A DNA stretch of 64,000 nt from DATKXO01 sp035528995 (GTDB lineage Bacteria > Planctomycetota > Phycisphaerae > UBA1845), in NCBI GenBank assembly GCA_035528995.1, contig DATKXO010000110.1:1-64000 (forward strand), written 5' to 3'. Position 1 is the stretch's first letter, and every line of letters begins with the position of its first letter. The position numbers were made by a program, and so were the translations under genes. Positions 44,270 through 53,199 of this stretch are shown here, in pieces. The notes beneath the pieces are model-generated. The model saw only the letters and a list, made by a program, of their open reading frames with translations, was not told where the DNA came from and made no database searches.

Positions 44270-45877
44270 CTACACGGGGGCCAGAACTGGTTCTTCCACA
44301 AGGCATTCCTGCGTGCGTCGGATGGCGTCGAACTGGTCGGCACAGCGCAGAAAGGCCTCCGCGACGTCCGGATCGAAGTGCTTGCCGGACTCGGCGCGGA
44401 CGATGTCCACGGCCGTTTCGTGCGACCGGGGTTCCGAGTACCGACGCCGCGAGGTAATGGCGTCGTAGGCGTCCACCAGGGCGATGATCCGGGCCGCCAG
44501 GGGGATCTCCTCTCCGCGGATTCCGCGGGGGTAGCCCGAGCCGTCGTGTTTTTCGTGGTGGCAGTAGGCGATGTCGATGCAGAGGTTCAGCAGCGGGACC
44601 GGGCCGGTGTTGGCCAGGGCGAACTCGAGCGTCTGCCGGCCGATCTCCGTGTGGGTCTGCATGACCCGGAATTCCTCCCGGCTCAGCGCTCCGGGCTTGG
44701 TCAGGATGTCGTCGGGAATGCCGACCTTGCCGATGTCGTGCAGCGGAGCCGCCTGGTGGATGCCGTCGATGAAGTCGAGCGTGATGCAGTCGGCGTACCG
44801 CGGCGTGTTTCGTAGTTCCGCGGTCAGTAGGCGCGTGTACTTGGCCACACGCTCGAGGTGGTCGGCGGTCTCCTCGTCGCGGTATTCGGCCAATCGCCCT
44901 ACGGTCAGCAGCAGCACCTTGATCGAGTCGCGCAGTTGGCGTCGCTGTTGCAGGTTGCGCAGGGCGATGGCGGCCGAGTCCGCCACCGACCGAATGCAGT
45001 CGATCTCCTCCTGCCCGAACTGCTGGCCGTCCTCCCGCTCGGTGACGTTGAGCACGCCCAGCGTTTCCTCGTGGGCGGCCAACGAGGTGGAGATGAGAGG
45101 TGTGCTCAGGAACGTGTCCGTGACGTAGCGTTTCCGGGATTCCTCCTCCGCGTTGTCGCCGTAGGCGCGAGCGACAAACGTCTTGCCGCTGGTGAAGACC
45201 TGCCCGGCGATCCCGTCCATGGCCTTGACCCGGATCCGGCCGACGATCTCCGGGTCGATGCCCACGGCCCGGACGCAACGCAAATGGGTTCCGTCGTTGT
45301 TCTTGAGCATCAGCGAGATGCGCCCGCTGCCGGTGAGCTGCCGCACCGTGTCTACGACAAGTTGATGTACCGCCTTCTCCTCGGTGATACGGTTCAGCGC
45401 TTGGGCGTAGTTGTAGAGCAGTTCGAGCTGGCGGGTCTTGCTGGCCACCTGATGGGTGAGTTTGTCGTTGGCCTCGTCCAGGGCCCGGCGGGTGTTGCCC
45501 AGCCGCATCATGGTGCGGATTCTGGCCAGCAGCTCACTCACGTCGAAGGGCTTGCGCACGTACTCCGAGGCGCCCGCCTCCAATCCGACGACCACGTCTT
45601 GGGTGCGCGATTTGCCGGTGAGCATGATGACCGGGATGTTTTCGGTGGAGGGCTCGTTCTTCAGCAGCCGGGTGGCCTCCAGCCCGTCCATCACCGGCAT
45701 CGAGACATCCATGACGATGACGTCGGGCTGGTGCCGCCTGGCGAGTTCCAGCCCGTCCCGCCCGTTGTCGGCCTCGAGCACTTCGTACCCGTTGGTCCGA
45801 AGATGCGCAGCCAGGATGAAGGTGAGCTTCTTGTCGTCGTCTACGAGCAGGACTGTGCCGAGCGAGGGAGTCGTCAC
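44270..45877 (-). CDS. Response regulator with receiver, GAF and HD-GYP domains
   Basis: This 535-residue protein starts at GTG 45877 (GAGGA seven bases before). Residues 1-125 are a receiver domain: LLVDDDKK acid pocket, phospho-acceptor Asp57 in VIVMDVSMPVMDG, and Lys in EYVRKPF. A coiled segment follows (about 125-160), then a GAF domain (about 165-325, GRISLMLKNNDG through DSAAIALRNLQ). The C-terminal HD-GYP domain keeps HDIGKVGIPDDILTKPG and CHHEKHDGSGYPRGI, so it should hydrolyse cyclic-di-GMP or a related nucleotide. Phosphorylation by an unlinked kinase and a GAF ligand are likely inputs. No histidine kinase is adjacent. Confidence 0.92.
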   Translation of the reverse strand: MTTPSLGTVLLVDDDKKLTFILAAHLRTNGYEVLEADNGRDGLELARRHQPDVIVMDVSMPVMDGLEATRLLKNEPSTENIPVIMLTGKSRTQDVVVGLEAGASEYVRKPFDVSELLARIRTMMRLGNTRRALDEANDKLTHQVASKTRQLELLYNYAQALNRITEEKAVHQLVVDTVRQLTGSGRISLMLKNNDGTHLRCVRAVGIDPEIVGRIRVKAMDGIAGQVFTSGKTFVARAYGDNAEEESRKRYVTDTFLSTPLISTSLAAHEETLGVLNVTEREDGQQFGQEEIDCIRSVADSAAIALRNLQQRRQLRDSIKVLLLTVGRLAEYRDEETADHLERVAKYTRLLTAELRNTPRYADCITLDFIDGIHQAAPLHDIGKVGIPDDILTKPGALSREEFRVMQTHTEIGRQTLEFALANTGPVPLLNLCIDIAYCHHEKHDGSGYPRGIRGEEIPLAARIIALVDAYDAITSRRRYSEPRSHETAVDIVRAESGKHFDPDVAEAFLRCADQFDAIRRTQECLVEEPVLAPV

Positions 45878-46411
45878 GCCAGCATCCTCGTGTCTGGTAC
45901 GGTGGGGCAGGCCCCATTCGCCGAGTCGTCGGCAGCCTCGCCGGCGTCCCTGCCCGCGCGGGCGGGTGGACCGGTCCGCGGCTACGTACGGCAAGAGGGG
46001 GGCGCCCTTCTACAACATGATCGACGTGTTGTTGCGAAGACCTTTGTTGCCTTCTCCAGCCCCGTGGCGGTCGTGTCGTCACGCCGGCGGGTCCAATAAT
46101 GGGGCGACCACGCCCCAGCCGACACAATTCGACAGTGCGCCCGGTCCGCGTCCCTTTGCTCGCGATCACGATCCGTCCGACCAGTCGTCTCGCCGGTGTG
46201 CGCCCAGGTTGACAGTCTGTGCGCGGCCGATAAACTGCGTCCGCCTTCGGTCGCTCACGTCGGGCTGTCTCGCGGGGACGAGAATGAAGTCCTCACTCCT
46301 TCTTGGCGGTGTGTTCATCGGCTCAACGCCTCGGCCTGCCCGGGCGGCGGCGGTCTCGAGTCGAACGTGTCGCAGGAAACCCTGGCAGGGTCGCTCGCCC
46401 GTCGTGCCGCC
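45878..46411. other. Divergent intergenic region, 534 bp
   Basis: Separates the divergent HD-GYP regulator and glycosyltransferase genes. A candidate promoter for the latter is TTGACA (46209-46214), 16 bases, TAAACT (46231-46236). It would give a leader of about 170 nt to ATG 46412. The frame of the glycosyltransferase stays open through most of this leader, so a longer N-terminus is not excluded. Confidence 0.4.
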
Positions 46412-47728
46412 ATGAGAGTACTGATGCTGGGCTGGGAGTTCCCTCCGTACATCTCCGGCGGGTTGGGCACCGCCTGCTACGGGCTCACCCGGGCAATGAG
46501 CCGGCTGGGAATGGAGATTCTCTTTGTGCTGCCCCGCGCCGTCCCCGCGGAGCAGACCTCTCACGTCCGCTTGTTGTCTTCGGTCCAGCGGACTTCCGCC
46601 CCGGCGCCGGCCGGCCCGTCGGTCGGCCGGGCGGAGATGGAGGACCTGCCTACCGTCCGGTTCTACACGGTGGCCGCGGCCCTGCGGCCCTACGACAGGC
46701 CGGGCTCGACCGCGGAATCGGCGCGGTCACCCGGGGCCCGGGCCGACGAAACCGGGCCGGCCAGCCGCCTGGCCCTGGAGAAGGGGGCGCCGGAACCGGG
46801 GCACTACGCCGGCGATCTGTTCGGCGAGGTCGAGCGCTACGCCCGCCTGGCCTGCCAGGTCGCCGCGGGTGAGACGTTCGACGTGATCCATGCCCACGAT
46901 TGGATGACCTACCCGGCGGGAGCGGCCGTCGCCAGGCAGTCGGGCAAGCCGTTGGTCGTGCACGTTCACTCGACCGAGTTCGACCGCAGTGGTTTGCAGG
47001 TCAACCAGCGGGTCTACGACGTCGAGCGCCGAGGCATGCAGGCTGCCGACGCGATCGTGACGGTCAGCCGGCTGACGCGCAACATCGTGACCCGTCGTTA
47101 CGGCGTGTCGCCCGACAAAGTCCAGGTGGTTTATAACGGCATCGAGTTCCAGCATCGCCCGTCACCCCTGCGGCTTTCGCCGGCCCAGAAGCGGCACAAG
47201 ATCGTGCTGTTCCTGGGGCGGGTGACCATGCAGAAGGGGCCCGAATTCTTCATCGCCGCCGCTCGGCGGGTCGCGGAGGTCATGGACGACGCCCGCTTCA
47301 TCGTGGCCGGCTCCGGCGACAGACTGCGCGGCATCATGGACATGACCGAGCGCCTGGGTCTGGCCGACCGCGTGCTGTTCACCGGCTTCCTGCGCGGACC
47401 GGCCGTGCAACGCGTCTATCGGATGGCCGATGTGTACGTCATGCCCAGCGTCTCGGAGCCCTTCGGCATCACACCGCTGGAGGCCATCAGCCACGGCGTG
47501 CCCGCGATCATCTCCAAGCAGTCCGGGGTCGCGGAGATCCTCGACTGCGTGCTCAAGGTGGACTTCTGGGACACCGAGGAGTTGGCCCGCATGATCATCG
47601 CCGTCCTGCAGCACCCGGAGCTGCACGCCCGGTTGCGGGACAGCGGCCGACGGGACCTGCAAAAGCTCTCCTGGGAGCCGGCGGCCCGGCGGTGCCTGGA
47701 GGTTTACCGGAAGGTCATCCGCCGGTGA
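46412..47728 (+). CDS. GT4-family glycosyltransferase, starch/glycogen-synthase-like
   Basis: The 438-residue GT-B enzyme starts VLMLGWEFPPYISGGLGTAC (residues 3-22). This is the ADP/UDP-glucose binding loop style of starch-synthase-like (GT5/GT4) proteins, where the Gly-Gly contacts the acceptor phosphate. The middle has DVIHAHDWMTYPAGAA and ATG-independent HSTEFDRSG. The C-domain has VVYNGIEF, ILFLGRVTMQKGPEF-like strands and SVSEPFGITPLEAISHGVPA with the E-x7-E retaining signature. It likely builds a glucan or surface glycan in the cytoplasm. Its last 14 bp overlap the end of the convergent amidohydrolase gene. Confidence 0.88.
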   Translation: MRVLMLGWEFPPYISGGLGTACYGLTRAMSRLGMEILFVLPRAVPAEQTSHVRLLSSVQRTSAPAPAGPSVGRAEMEDLPTVRFYTVAAALRPYDRPGSTAESARSPGARADETGPASRLALEKGAPEPGHYAGDLFGEVERYARLACQVAAGETFDVIHAHDWMTYPAGAAVARQSGKPLVVHVHSTEFDRSGLQVNQRVYDVERRGMQAADAIVTVSRLTRNIVTRRYGVSPDKVQVVYNGIEFQHRPSPLRLSPAQKRHKIVLFLGRVTMQKGPEFFIAAARRVAEVMDDARFIVAGSGDRLRGIMDMTERLGLADRVLFTGFLRGPAVQRVYRMADVYVMPSVSEPFGITPLEAISHGVPAIISKQSGVAEILDCVLKVDFWDTEELARMIIAVLQHPELHARLRDSGRRDLQKLSWEPAARRCLEVYRKVIRR

Positions 47729-48854
47729 CGGCCAGGGGCTGCGATGGGTCCATCGGCACGAATCGCCCGCAGCGCTTCAGCAGACGCTCCCAGTTCTCGT
47801 GGTAGATCTTTCGCAGCACGTCCTGCGGCAGGGCCAGTCCCTTGAAGTGGTGGACCTTGCCGTCGCGGTCGGTGAAGTCGTATCGGTCCAGCTCGAGGCT
47901 GGCCCGATAGGACAGCCAGAAATCGGTCAGGGCTTCGGCCGATTTGCCGGCGAACTCGGTGATGACCACGTCCGTGCCGAACAGGACGCGGTCCTGGTAC
48001 TTGATGATGAAGTCACGGAAGGCGTCGGGGTTCTTGTCGTAGCGACCCAGCCCGTCCAGCGAGTACCACCAGCCGAACGATTGGTCGGTCAACAGGTTGG
48101 GGTACTCGGTCAGCAGCTCGTCCAGCTTGGACAGCAGCCCGCTCCACAGGCCGAAGTGCGGCACGATGATCGGCAGGTCGGGGTAACGCTCGAACACCCG
48201 CCGGGCCTCATCGGGGAACTTGCGCATGTTGACGTGCAGGCAGACGGGTATGCGGTGAACCTCACAGTACTCGTACAGGGGCAGCAGCTTGGGGTCGTCC
48301 AGCGGGCAGACGTGGAACGGTCGCCCGTCGCCCGTCACTGCCCCGTGCCCCGCGTACAGCTTGACGCCCGTCGCCCCCTGGGCCACGTAGTCTTCCAGCT
48401 TGCGGGTGATGCCCTCTTCATCAGGATCGAAGGTGACGAAGGCGTAGTATCTCCCGGGGTTCTCCCGGGCCAGCCGGCAGAGGTACTCGTTGTTCTCGTG
48501 GTGCTCTTCGAAGCCCGTGCCCTTCTGCAGCGTGAAGGTCCAGCGCGGACTGGCCACCAGTGCCGTGGCCGCGACGCCCGCGCGTCGGTCGGCCTCCGCC
48601 ATCTTTGCCAGCGGGTTCGCACCGCCCCGCAGGTGTTCGTGCGTGTTGACGATCCGGGGGTCGGGCATCAGCCGCGACAGCACACCAGCCTGGGCGTCGG
48701 GGAGGGTCTGATGGATCGCCTGTCGTTCGTCCGTCCGGTTGCCCTGGTCTTCGGGTCGGCGGTCGTGCTGCCGACAGCCGATCAGGCCGATGGCAGCCAG
48801 CAGCAGGAAGACTCCTCGAAGGGTCCGGTGGGACGGCGTACTCGGCATGTTCAT
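47715..48854 (-). CDS. Amidohydrolase-family lipoprotein (TIM-barrel metal hydrolase)
   Basis: ATG 48854 after GGAGGTGCG opens a lipoprotein signal peptide (FLLLAAIGLIGC, Cys27). The mature protein is an amidohydrolase_2-like TIM barrel: VNTHEHLRGG supplies the first metal-binding His pair, GATGVKLYAGHG the Lys strand, CLHVNMR and VPHFGLWSG further His ligands, and LFGTDVVITEF the catalytic Asp, followed by NWERLLKRCG at the end, a common closing motif. The reaction is hydrolysis or decarboxylation of an unknown substrate, outside the cytoplasm given the lipobox. Length is 379 residues. It ends convergently with the glycosyltransferase, overlapping by 14 bp. Confidence 0.82.
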   Translation of the reverse strand: MNMPSTPSHRTLRGVFLLLAAIGLIGCRQHDRRPEDQGNRTDERQAIHQTLPDAQAGVLSRLMPDPRIVNTHEHLRGGANPLAKMAEADRRAGVAATALVASPRWTFTLQKGTGFEEHHENNEYLCRLARENPGRYYAFVTFDPDEEGITRKLEDYVAQGATGVKLYAGHGAVTGDGRPFHVCPLDDPKLLPLYEYCEVHRIPVCLHVNMRKFPDEARRVFERYPDLPIIVPHFGLWSGLLSKLDELLTEYPNLLTDQSFGWWYSLDGLGRYDKNPDAFRDFIIKYQDRVLFGTDVVITEFAGKSAEALTDFWLSYRASLELDRYDFTDRDGKVHHFKGLALPQDVLRKIYHENWERLLKRCGRFVPMDPSQPLAVTGG

Positions 48855-49932
48855 CGCACCTCCAACTGATCGGGAGCGGACATCATAGGGGCCGTGATGT
48901 CCGTTGAACATCCAGAGAGGGGCATCGGTCGGGCGGTCCGAGGCTCGCTCGGTGGTCGCCGGCATGCGGGTCGCCGCGTTCGTGGCCGGGCGGCGAGACA
49001 CGGGGCGCCGGCCACAAAATCGGGTGGGGCATCGAGCACCAGGGGACCTCCCTACCCGGATTGACACCGGGTGACAGTCCCCGCGTTGTGGGACTGCCCT
49101 GGGTCGGACTCGAACCCGGCGCCGTGCCGCGGCTGGCGCACAAGTCGAGCCCGCCGCATGACCCTCGAATGCAACAGATCGCTCACGGTTCGAATGGCCG
49201 TTCTGACTGCTCCACCGGTGTTCCTGCGGCAAAGGGGGCCGGCATCGTCCTATAACTTATTGTCTAGAAGAAACTTATGTTTCCTCCCCTCGCTGAGAGC
49301 CCCCCATGTGCCGTCGGTCATGCTGGCGGCGAGCGCTACCGGATTGCCTGGACGCCCCGTTGTGGGCGCGGCGCTCGACTGGGGAACAGGGGCAAAATGT
49401 TCAAGCCTTCGCCGGTCGGCCGCCGATAGCGCTCTGATAATCGGGGGTGTGTCAGCGCGAACAGCGCGCGGCTCAAGGTGCCGCTAAACCGTGTGGCGGA
49501 TTGGGTTTTTTGGGAATTTCGGTGTTGACTTGAAGACGCCAGGTTCTACAATTCGCCCGCGTTAGATAGGCCCGTGCTCGACGGGGCCTTGGCTCGTCGA
49601 GCGTGGCGGTGAACGTACAGGGAGGCAGGTCGACTGAGTTGGGCGCGTGATCGGTTCGACTGAGGCCGCCAAATCGAAAGTAGAGCGTATAGTACCGGAC
49701 TCGTAGACAACGGGGCGCACGCCAGGTGAACCGCGCGGCTTGACGCGTGGGACGGGTTGATGCGTGCCGACGGTACGTTCAGGCATGTACAGGGGGGTTT
49801 TGCCGGAGAATGACGACCGTCCATACCAGGGACGGCGAGATGGATATTTGCGGGTGACAAGCGGTCGATTGGGTTTTGAATGCAGCGTGACGCGGATCAC
49901 GCCAAGACATTAAACACTGGAGGTTACGGATA
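48855..49932. other. Non-coding region of about 1.1 kb upstream of the surface-protein gene
   Basis: No gene is convincing. Contents from left to right: a hairpin CAGTCCC/GGGACTG (49075-49096); a stretch with T-arm-like GGTTCGA motifs on both strands but no complete tRNA (49097-49225); an AT-rich patch (49250-49285); GC-rich filler; the promoter at 49525-49552; and a leader of about 370 nt to ATG 49933. The final bases carry GGAGG nine bases before the start codon. Confidence 0.5.
49525..49552 (+). promoter_or_regulatory. Strong sigma-70-type promoter for the surface-protein gene
   Basis: TTGACT (49525-49530), a 16-base spacer and TACAAT (49547-49552) match the consensus at 5 of 6 and 5 of 6 positions, the best pair I found in the window. 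The expected start is near 49560, leaving an untranslated leader of about 370 nt. Highly expressed S-layer genes often have long stable leaders, which fits the gene it faces. Confidence 0.55.
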
Positions 49933-52734
49933 ATGCAAGGGTTACTGGAACGAATGGAAGCGGGAACGCCTCGTATCTGGCTGCGCAGGCTCCTGCAGGT
50001 CGGTTTGGTTGCGAGTGTGGCGGCGTTCTTCGCCCTCGTGCCCGGCTGCCCGTCCGCCGGCGGCGGTGGCGGCGGGGCCGAGTGCGCGGCGGCGGGTGAG
50101 GAGTGTGCTGTCGATGGCGACTGCTGCGAAGGCTTGGTTTGCGGCGCGGACGACCTCTGTGCCGTCGAGGAAGCCCCCGAGTGCGTGACGGACGACGATT
50201 GCGACGCGGGCTTCGAATGCGTGGCCGGCGAGTGCGTCGAGATCGTCGTGGATCTCTGCGAGGGGGTGGTGTGCGACGAGGGCTTCGAATGCGTGGACGG
50301 CGAGTGCGTCGAGATCGTCGTCGATCTGTGCGCCGGCGTGGAGTGCGACGAGGGCTCCGAGTGCGATCCTGAAACGGGCGAGTGCGTGGAGATCGTCGTC
50401 GATCTGTGCGAGGGCGTGGAGTGCGACGAGGGCTCCGAGTGCGATCCTGAAACCGGCGAGTGCGTGGAGATCCCCGCCGATCTGTGCGAGGGCGTGGTCT
50501 GCGACGAGGGCTCCGAGTGCGATCCTGTAACGGGCGAGTGCGTGGAGATCGTCGTCGATCTGTGCGAGGGCGTGGTGTGCGACGAGGGCTTCGAGTGCGA
50601 TCCTGAAACGGGCGGGTGCGTGGAGATCGTCGTCGAGCTGTGCGTCGACGATGCGGACTGCGACAACCTTCTGTGGTGCGACGGTGAAGAAACGTGCGGC
50701 GAGGACGGCCTCTGCGTGCCGGGTGACCCGCCCTGCGATCCGGACACCGAGATCTGCGACGAGGACACCCAGGACTGCACGGCGATTGGCGTGGGTCAGA
50801 CGTACAACTTCACCACCCTGATAGACGACCTGACCGGGACCGGTCTTGACGATACTTTCAGGGGCGTAACTGCCGCTGGGGCCACGGCGACGCTGACGGC
50901 AGGCGACGCGGCCAACGGCGGCGCGGGCATGGACACCCTGAAAGTATTCCTCACCGATGCGGATCTCGGGGTCGGGATTTCCATCGACAACGTCGAATGG
51001 GTCTTCGTCCAGAACACGACGGGCACGGCTCGATCGGTCAGTGTGCTGGGTTGGACGGGTGTCGACGAGCTCTGGTCGGATAGCAGCCTGGGGGCAATTA
51101 CCTTTACCGGGATGGCCGAACTCGCGGCCGTCGGCCTCCTCGACACGGACCAGAATGTCACCGCCACGTTCAACAGCACGGCCCTAACCGGCACCGGCGC
51201 GACCGCCGACACCGTAACCGTGATGTTGGACGGTGCCCAGAATGGCGCTGACATTGTGATCGGCTCCACCAATGCGACGGACGGCGTCGAGACGATCGTC
51301 CTCGACTCGGGCGGGACCGTCGCCAACCGGATTGATGGCCTTGATGACAGTGGCGCAAACGATTTCACCACCCTGACCATCACCGGCGATCAGGACCTGA
51401 GGATTGACGGGCCGATTGGCACGAGCGTGAAAACGGTCAACGCCGAGGCCTTGGCCGGCGCTGCCGACGTGAGTGTTGCCGGTCTGACCGCGTTCGCCTT
51501 CACTGGTACCGATCTGGATGACACCATTCGGGCGACCAACATCGGTGCCACGGACACGATCAACGGCGGGGACGGGACCGACAGCCTTATCGTCTCGGGC
51601 ACGTTTGGCACCACTACCATTACCGGCGTGGAGAATCTCACGCTGCAACCCACCCTGGCGACCCCGGCGTTTAACCTCACCAACGCCCAGGCCATCACGA
51701 ACGTGACGATCGAGCCGACCGTTGCCCTGACGAGCCTCAGCGGTTCCGGATTGCCTCCGAACACGACGATCACGGTTGACACCAACCTGGCGGTGGCACT
51801 CCCAGGCGCCGGTTCGGCTTTCACGCTGGCCACTCCCCTCGGGCCAGCAGATAGCCTTGCCTTCGTGTTCACGGGCAACACCGTTGCTACGATCACCGGG
51901 AGCGCATTGTTTACACTGGCGGGGTTTGAGTCCGCCAGCTTGACGTTCAATAACACCGGGGGGACGACCTTCCCCGCCGGCGGGGCGTTGTTCACCGATG
52001 CCGGGAACACCCTCAAGGAGCTTACGCTGGCAGGCTCCGGAGCGGTCAACGTTTCGGCGCTCGCTCTGTTGAACAGTAGCACGGTGTTTGACAACGTGGA
52101 TGCGACCGGTGTAACGGGGGCGTTCACAACTGCCGCCGCGAACTTCCCTGGTACCATAATGAGCATCGATTGTGGTGGCGGTAACGACGTGATCATCACC
52201 GGCGCCGGCCCCACTACCGTGAACGGCAATGGGGGCAACGACACCATCACGGGTGGAGCAGGTGCCGATACCATCGGCGGTGGCGCCGGCAACGACACCA
52301 TCATTGGTGGAAATGGCATTGACACCCTCACTGGCGGAACCGGGGTGGACACGTTCGCCTTCAACGGGATCATCCTGGCTGCCAATGCGAACAACATCCA
52401 GGACTTCGTGGGTGGTGCCGGTGGCGACGTGATGACGTTTGCCAATGCATCGATTACTGAGTGTGCCGCGGCGGCTACTGTTGCGTTCGTCGCCGGCGGT
52501 GTTGCCAACGCTAACCTGACGGTTGCCGTTGACAACGTGATCATCCGTGACACGGCCGCCAACATCTTGCTGACCACGCCCGCAGCCGGGGCTCAGAACG
52601 TGATTGGTATTGCCACCGATACGGGCGATATCTATTACGGCGCTGGCGGCACCTTTGCTGGTGCCCCGGTCATCGGGAACATCACGGCTTTAGAGGTTGC
52701 GAGTTTGGTCGCTGCGAACATCGTGATCCAGTAG
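49933..52734 (+). CDS. Surface (S-layer-like) protein with cysteine-rich repeats and C-terminal RTX repeats
   Basis: The 933-residue protein has an unusually long basic N-terminus, then a lipoprotein-type signal (VASVAAFFALVPGC). Residues about 55-290 are cysteine-rich with five near-identical 24-26-residue units (see the repeat entry), comparable to disulfide-stabilised EGF/TIL-like stalks. Residues 290-745 are Thr/Ala/Gly-rich beta repeats with few charged residues, as in S-layer and adhesin stalks, including GTDLDDTIRA and INGGDGTDSLIV. Residues about 747-811 are calcium-binding RTX nonapeptides (GGAGADTIGG, GGNGIDTLTGG). The RTX tail resembles the RsaA-type secretion and assembly end, which conflicts with lipidation, so the export route is open. 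Confidence 0.78.
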   Translation: MQGLLERMEAGTPRIWLRRLLQVGLVASVAAFFALVPGCPSAGGGGGGAECAAAGEECAVDGDCCEGLVCGADDLCAVEEAPECVTDDDCDAGFECVAGECVEIVVDLCEGVVCDEGFECVDGECVEIVVDLCAGVECDEGSECDPETGECVEIVVDLCEGVECDEGSECDPETGECVEIPADLCEGVVCDEGSECDPVTGECVEIVVDLCEGVVCDEGFECDPETGGCVEIVVELCVDDADCDNLLWCDGEETCGEDGLCVPGDPPCDPDTEICDEDTQDCTAIGVGQTYNFTTLIDDLTGTGLDDTFRGVTAAGATATLTAGDAANGGAGMDTLKVFLTDADLGVGISIDNVEWVFVQNTTGTARSVSVLGWTGVDELWSDSSLGAITFTGMAELAAVGLLDTDQNVTATFNSTALTGTGATADTVTVMLDGAQNGADIVIGSTNATDGVETIVLDSGGTVANRIDGLDDSGANDFTTLTITGDQDLRIDGPIGTSVKTVNAEALAGAADVSVAGLTAFAFTGTDLDDTIRATNIGATDTINGGDGTDSLIVSGTFGTTTITGVENLTLQPTLATPAFNLTNAQAITNVTIEPTVALTSLSGSGLPPNTTITVDTNLAVALPGAGSAFTLATPLGPADSLAFVFTGNTVATITGSALFTLAGFESASLTFNNTGGTTFPAGGALFTDAGNTLKELTLAGSGAVNVSALALLNSSTVFDNVDATGVTGAFTTAAANFPGTIMSIDCGGGNDVIITGAGPTTVNGNGGNDTITGGAGADTIGGGAGNDTIIGGNGIDTLTGGTGVDTFAFNGIILAANANNIQDFVGGAGGDVMTFANASITECAAAATVAFVAGGVANANLTVAVDNVIIRDTAANILLTTPAAGAQNVIGIATDTGDIYYGAGGTFAGAPVIGNITALEVASLVAANIVIQ
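50251..50634 (+). repeat. Five tandem units encoding cysteine-rich repeats
   Basis: Units start at 50251 (72 bp) and at 50323, 50401, 50479 and 50557 (78 bp each). Each encodes DLCEGVVCDEGSECDPETG followed by CVEIVV, with four cysteines per unit, differing at only a few codons. Near identity at DNA level implies recent duplication or gene conversion, so copy number may vary between strains. A diverged sixth unit precedes at about 50179. Confidence 0.85.
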
Positions 52735-52777
52735 CATAGGGTCGGCCCGGACGGCCGGCTGAATCCAACCTGAACCT

Positions 52778-52809
52778 TGGGGCCCGGTGGCCAAAACCAT
52801 CGGGCCCCA
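52778..52809 (+). terminator. Rho-independent-type terminator after the surface-protein gene
   Basis: TGGGGCCCG (52778-52786) pairs perfectly with CGGGCCCCA (52801-52809). GTGG/CCAT extends the stem inward to 13 bp (one G-T pair) around a CCAAAA loop, and TTTGTG follows. It starts 44 bp after the stop codon and is the clearest intrinsic terminator in the window. Confidence 0.7.
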
Positions 52810-53199
52810 TTTGTGTGGGTGAAGGTTTTTGGGTCCGTGGTGTGCCGGGATGGCTATCTCGACACCACCGTTGTGCGGGATTCCGATCGCCTGTGGCGTC
52901 GCGGGAAAGGATTCCCCTGGGTGAAGGTGCGAGACAGGCTCCACGCACCAGTGGGCAAGGGTTCTCGCACCAGCGGTTGAAATCGGCTGGGATGGGTCGG
53001 CCCTGGATGGTCCGCTTGATGAGGTCGAAGCTCGGCAGGGCAGCGAATGGCAATCCCACCGCTGGTGGCTAGGTCGAGATCCGCAGACTTGCACCAGCAG
53101 GGGAACTTACGCGCCGGCAAGGGCATCCACGCGCCAGGACGGGCGAGGGGCGACGAAGACGTTCGCCCCTGGTCTACGAAGCGATGTGAGTAGACGACA
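52810..53199. other. Intergenic region, 390 bp
   Basis: Between the terminator of the surface-protein gene and the end of the HDOD gene. It holds three GCACCAG copies (about 52944, 52967, 53091) and a 9-bp inverted pair CACCAGCGG/CCGCTGGTG. Short minus-strand frames exist but lack start signals and a recognisable product. Confidence 0.35.

Noticed and set aside
49097..49225. tRNA-like sequence (T-arm motifs GGTTCGA on both strands)
   Set aside because: The minus-strand motif is followed by a plausible acceptor half CCAGGGC, but no matching GCCCTGG lies upstream. The T stem has mismatches, and the plus-strand motif has no acceptor partner. Treated as chance or tRNA debris.
52690..53094. Overlapping minus-strand frames after the surface-protein gene
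   Set aside because: They run through the terminator hairpin, lack a ribosome-binding site and have no recognisable domain. The region is left as intergenic.
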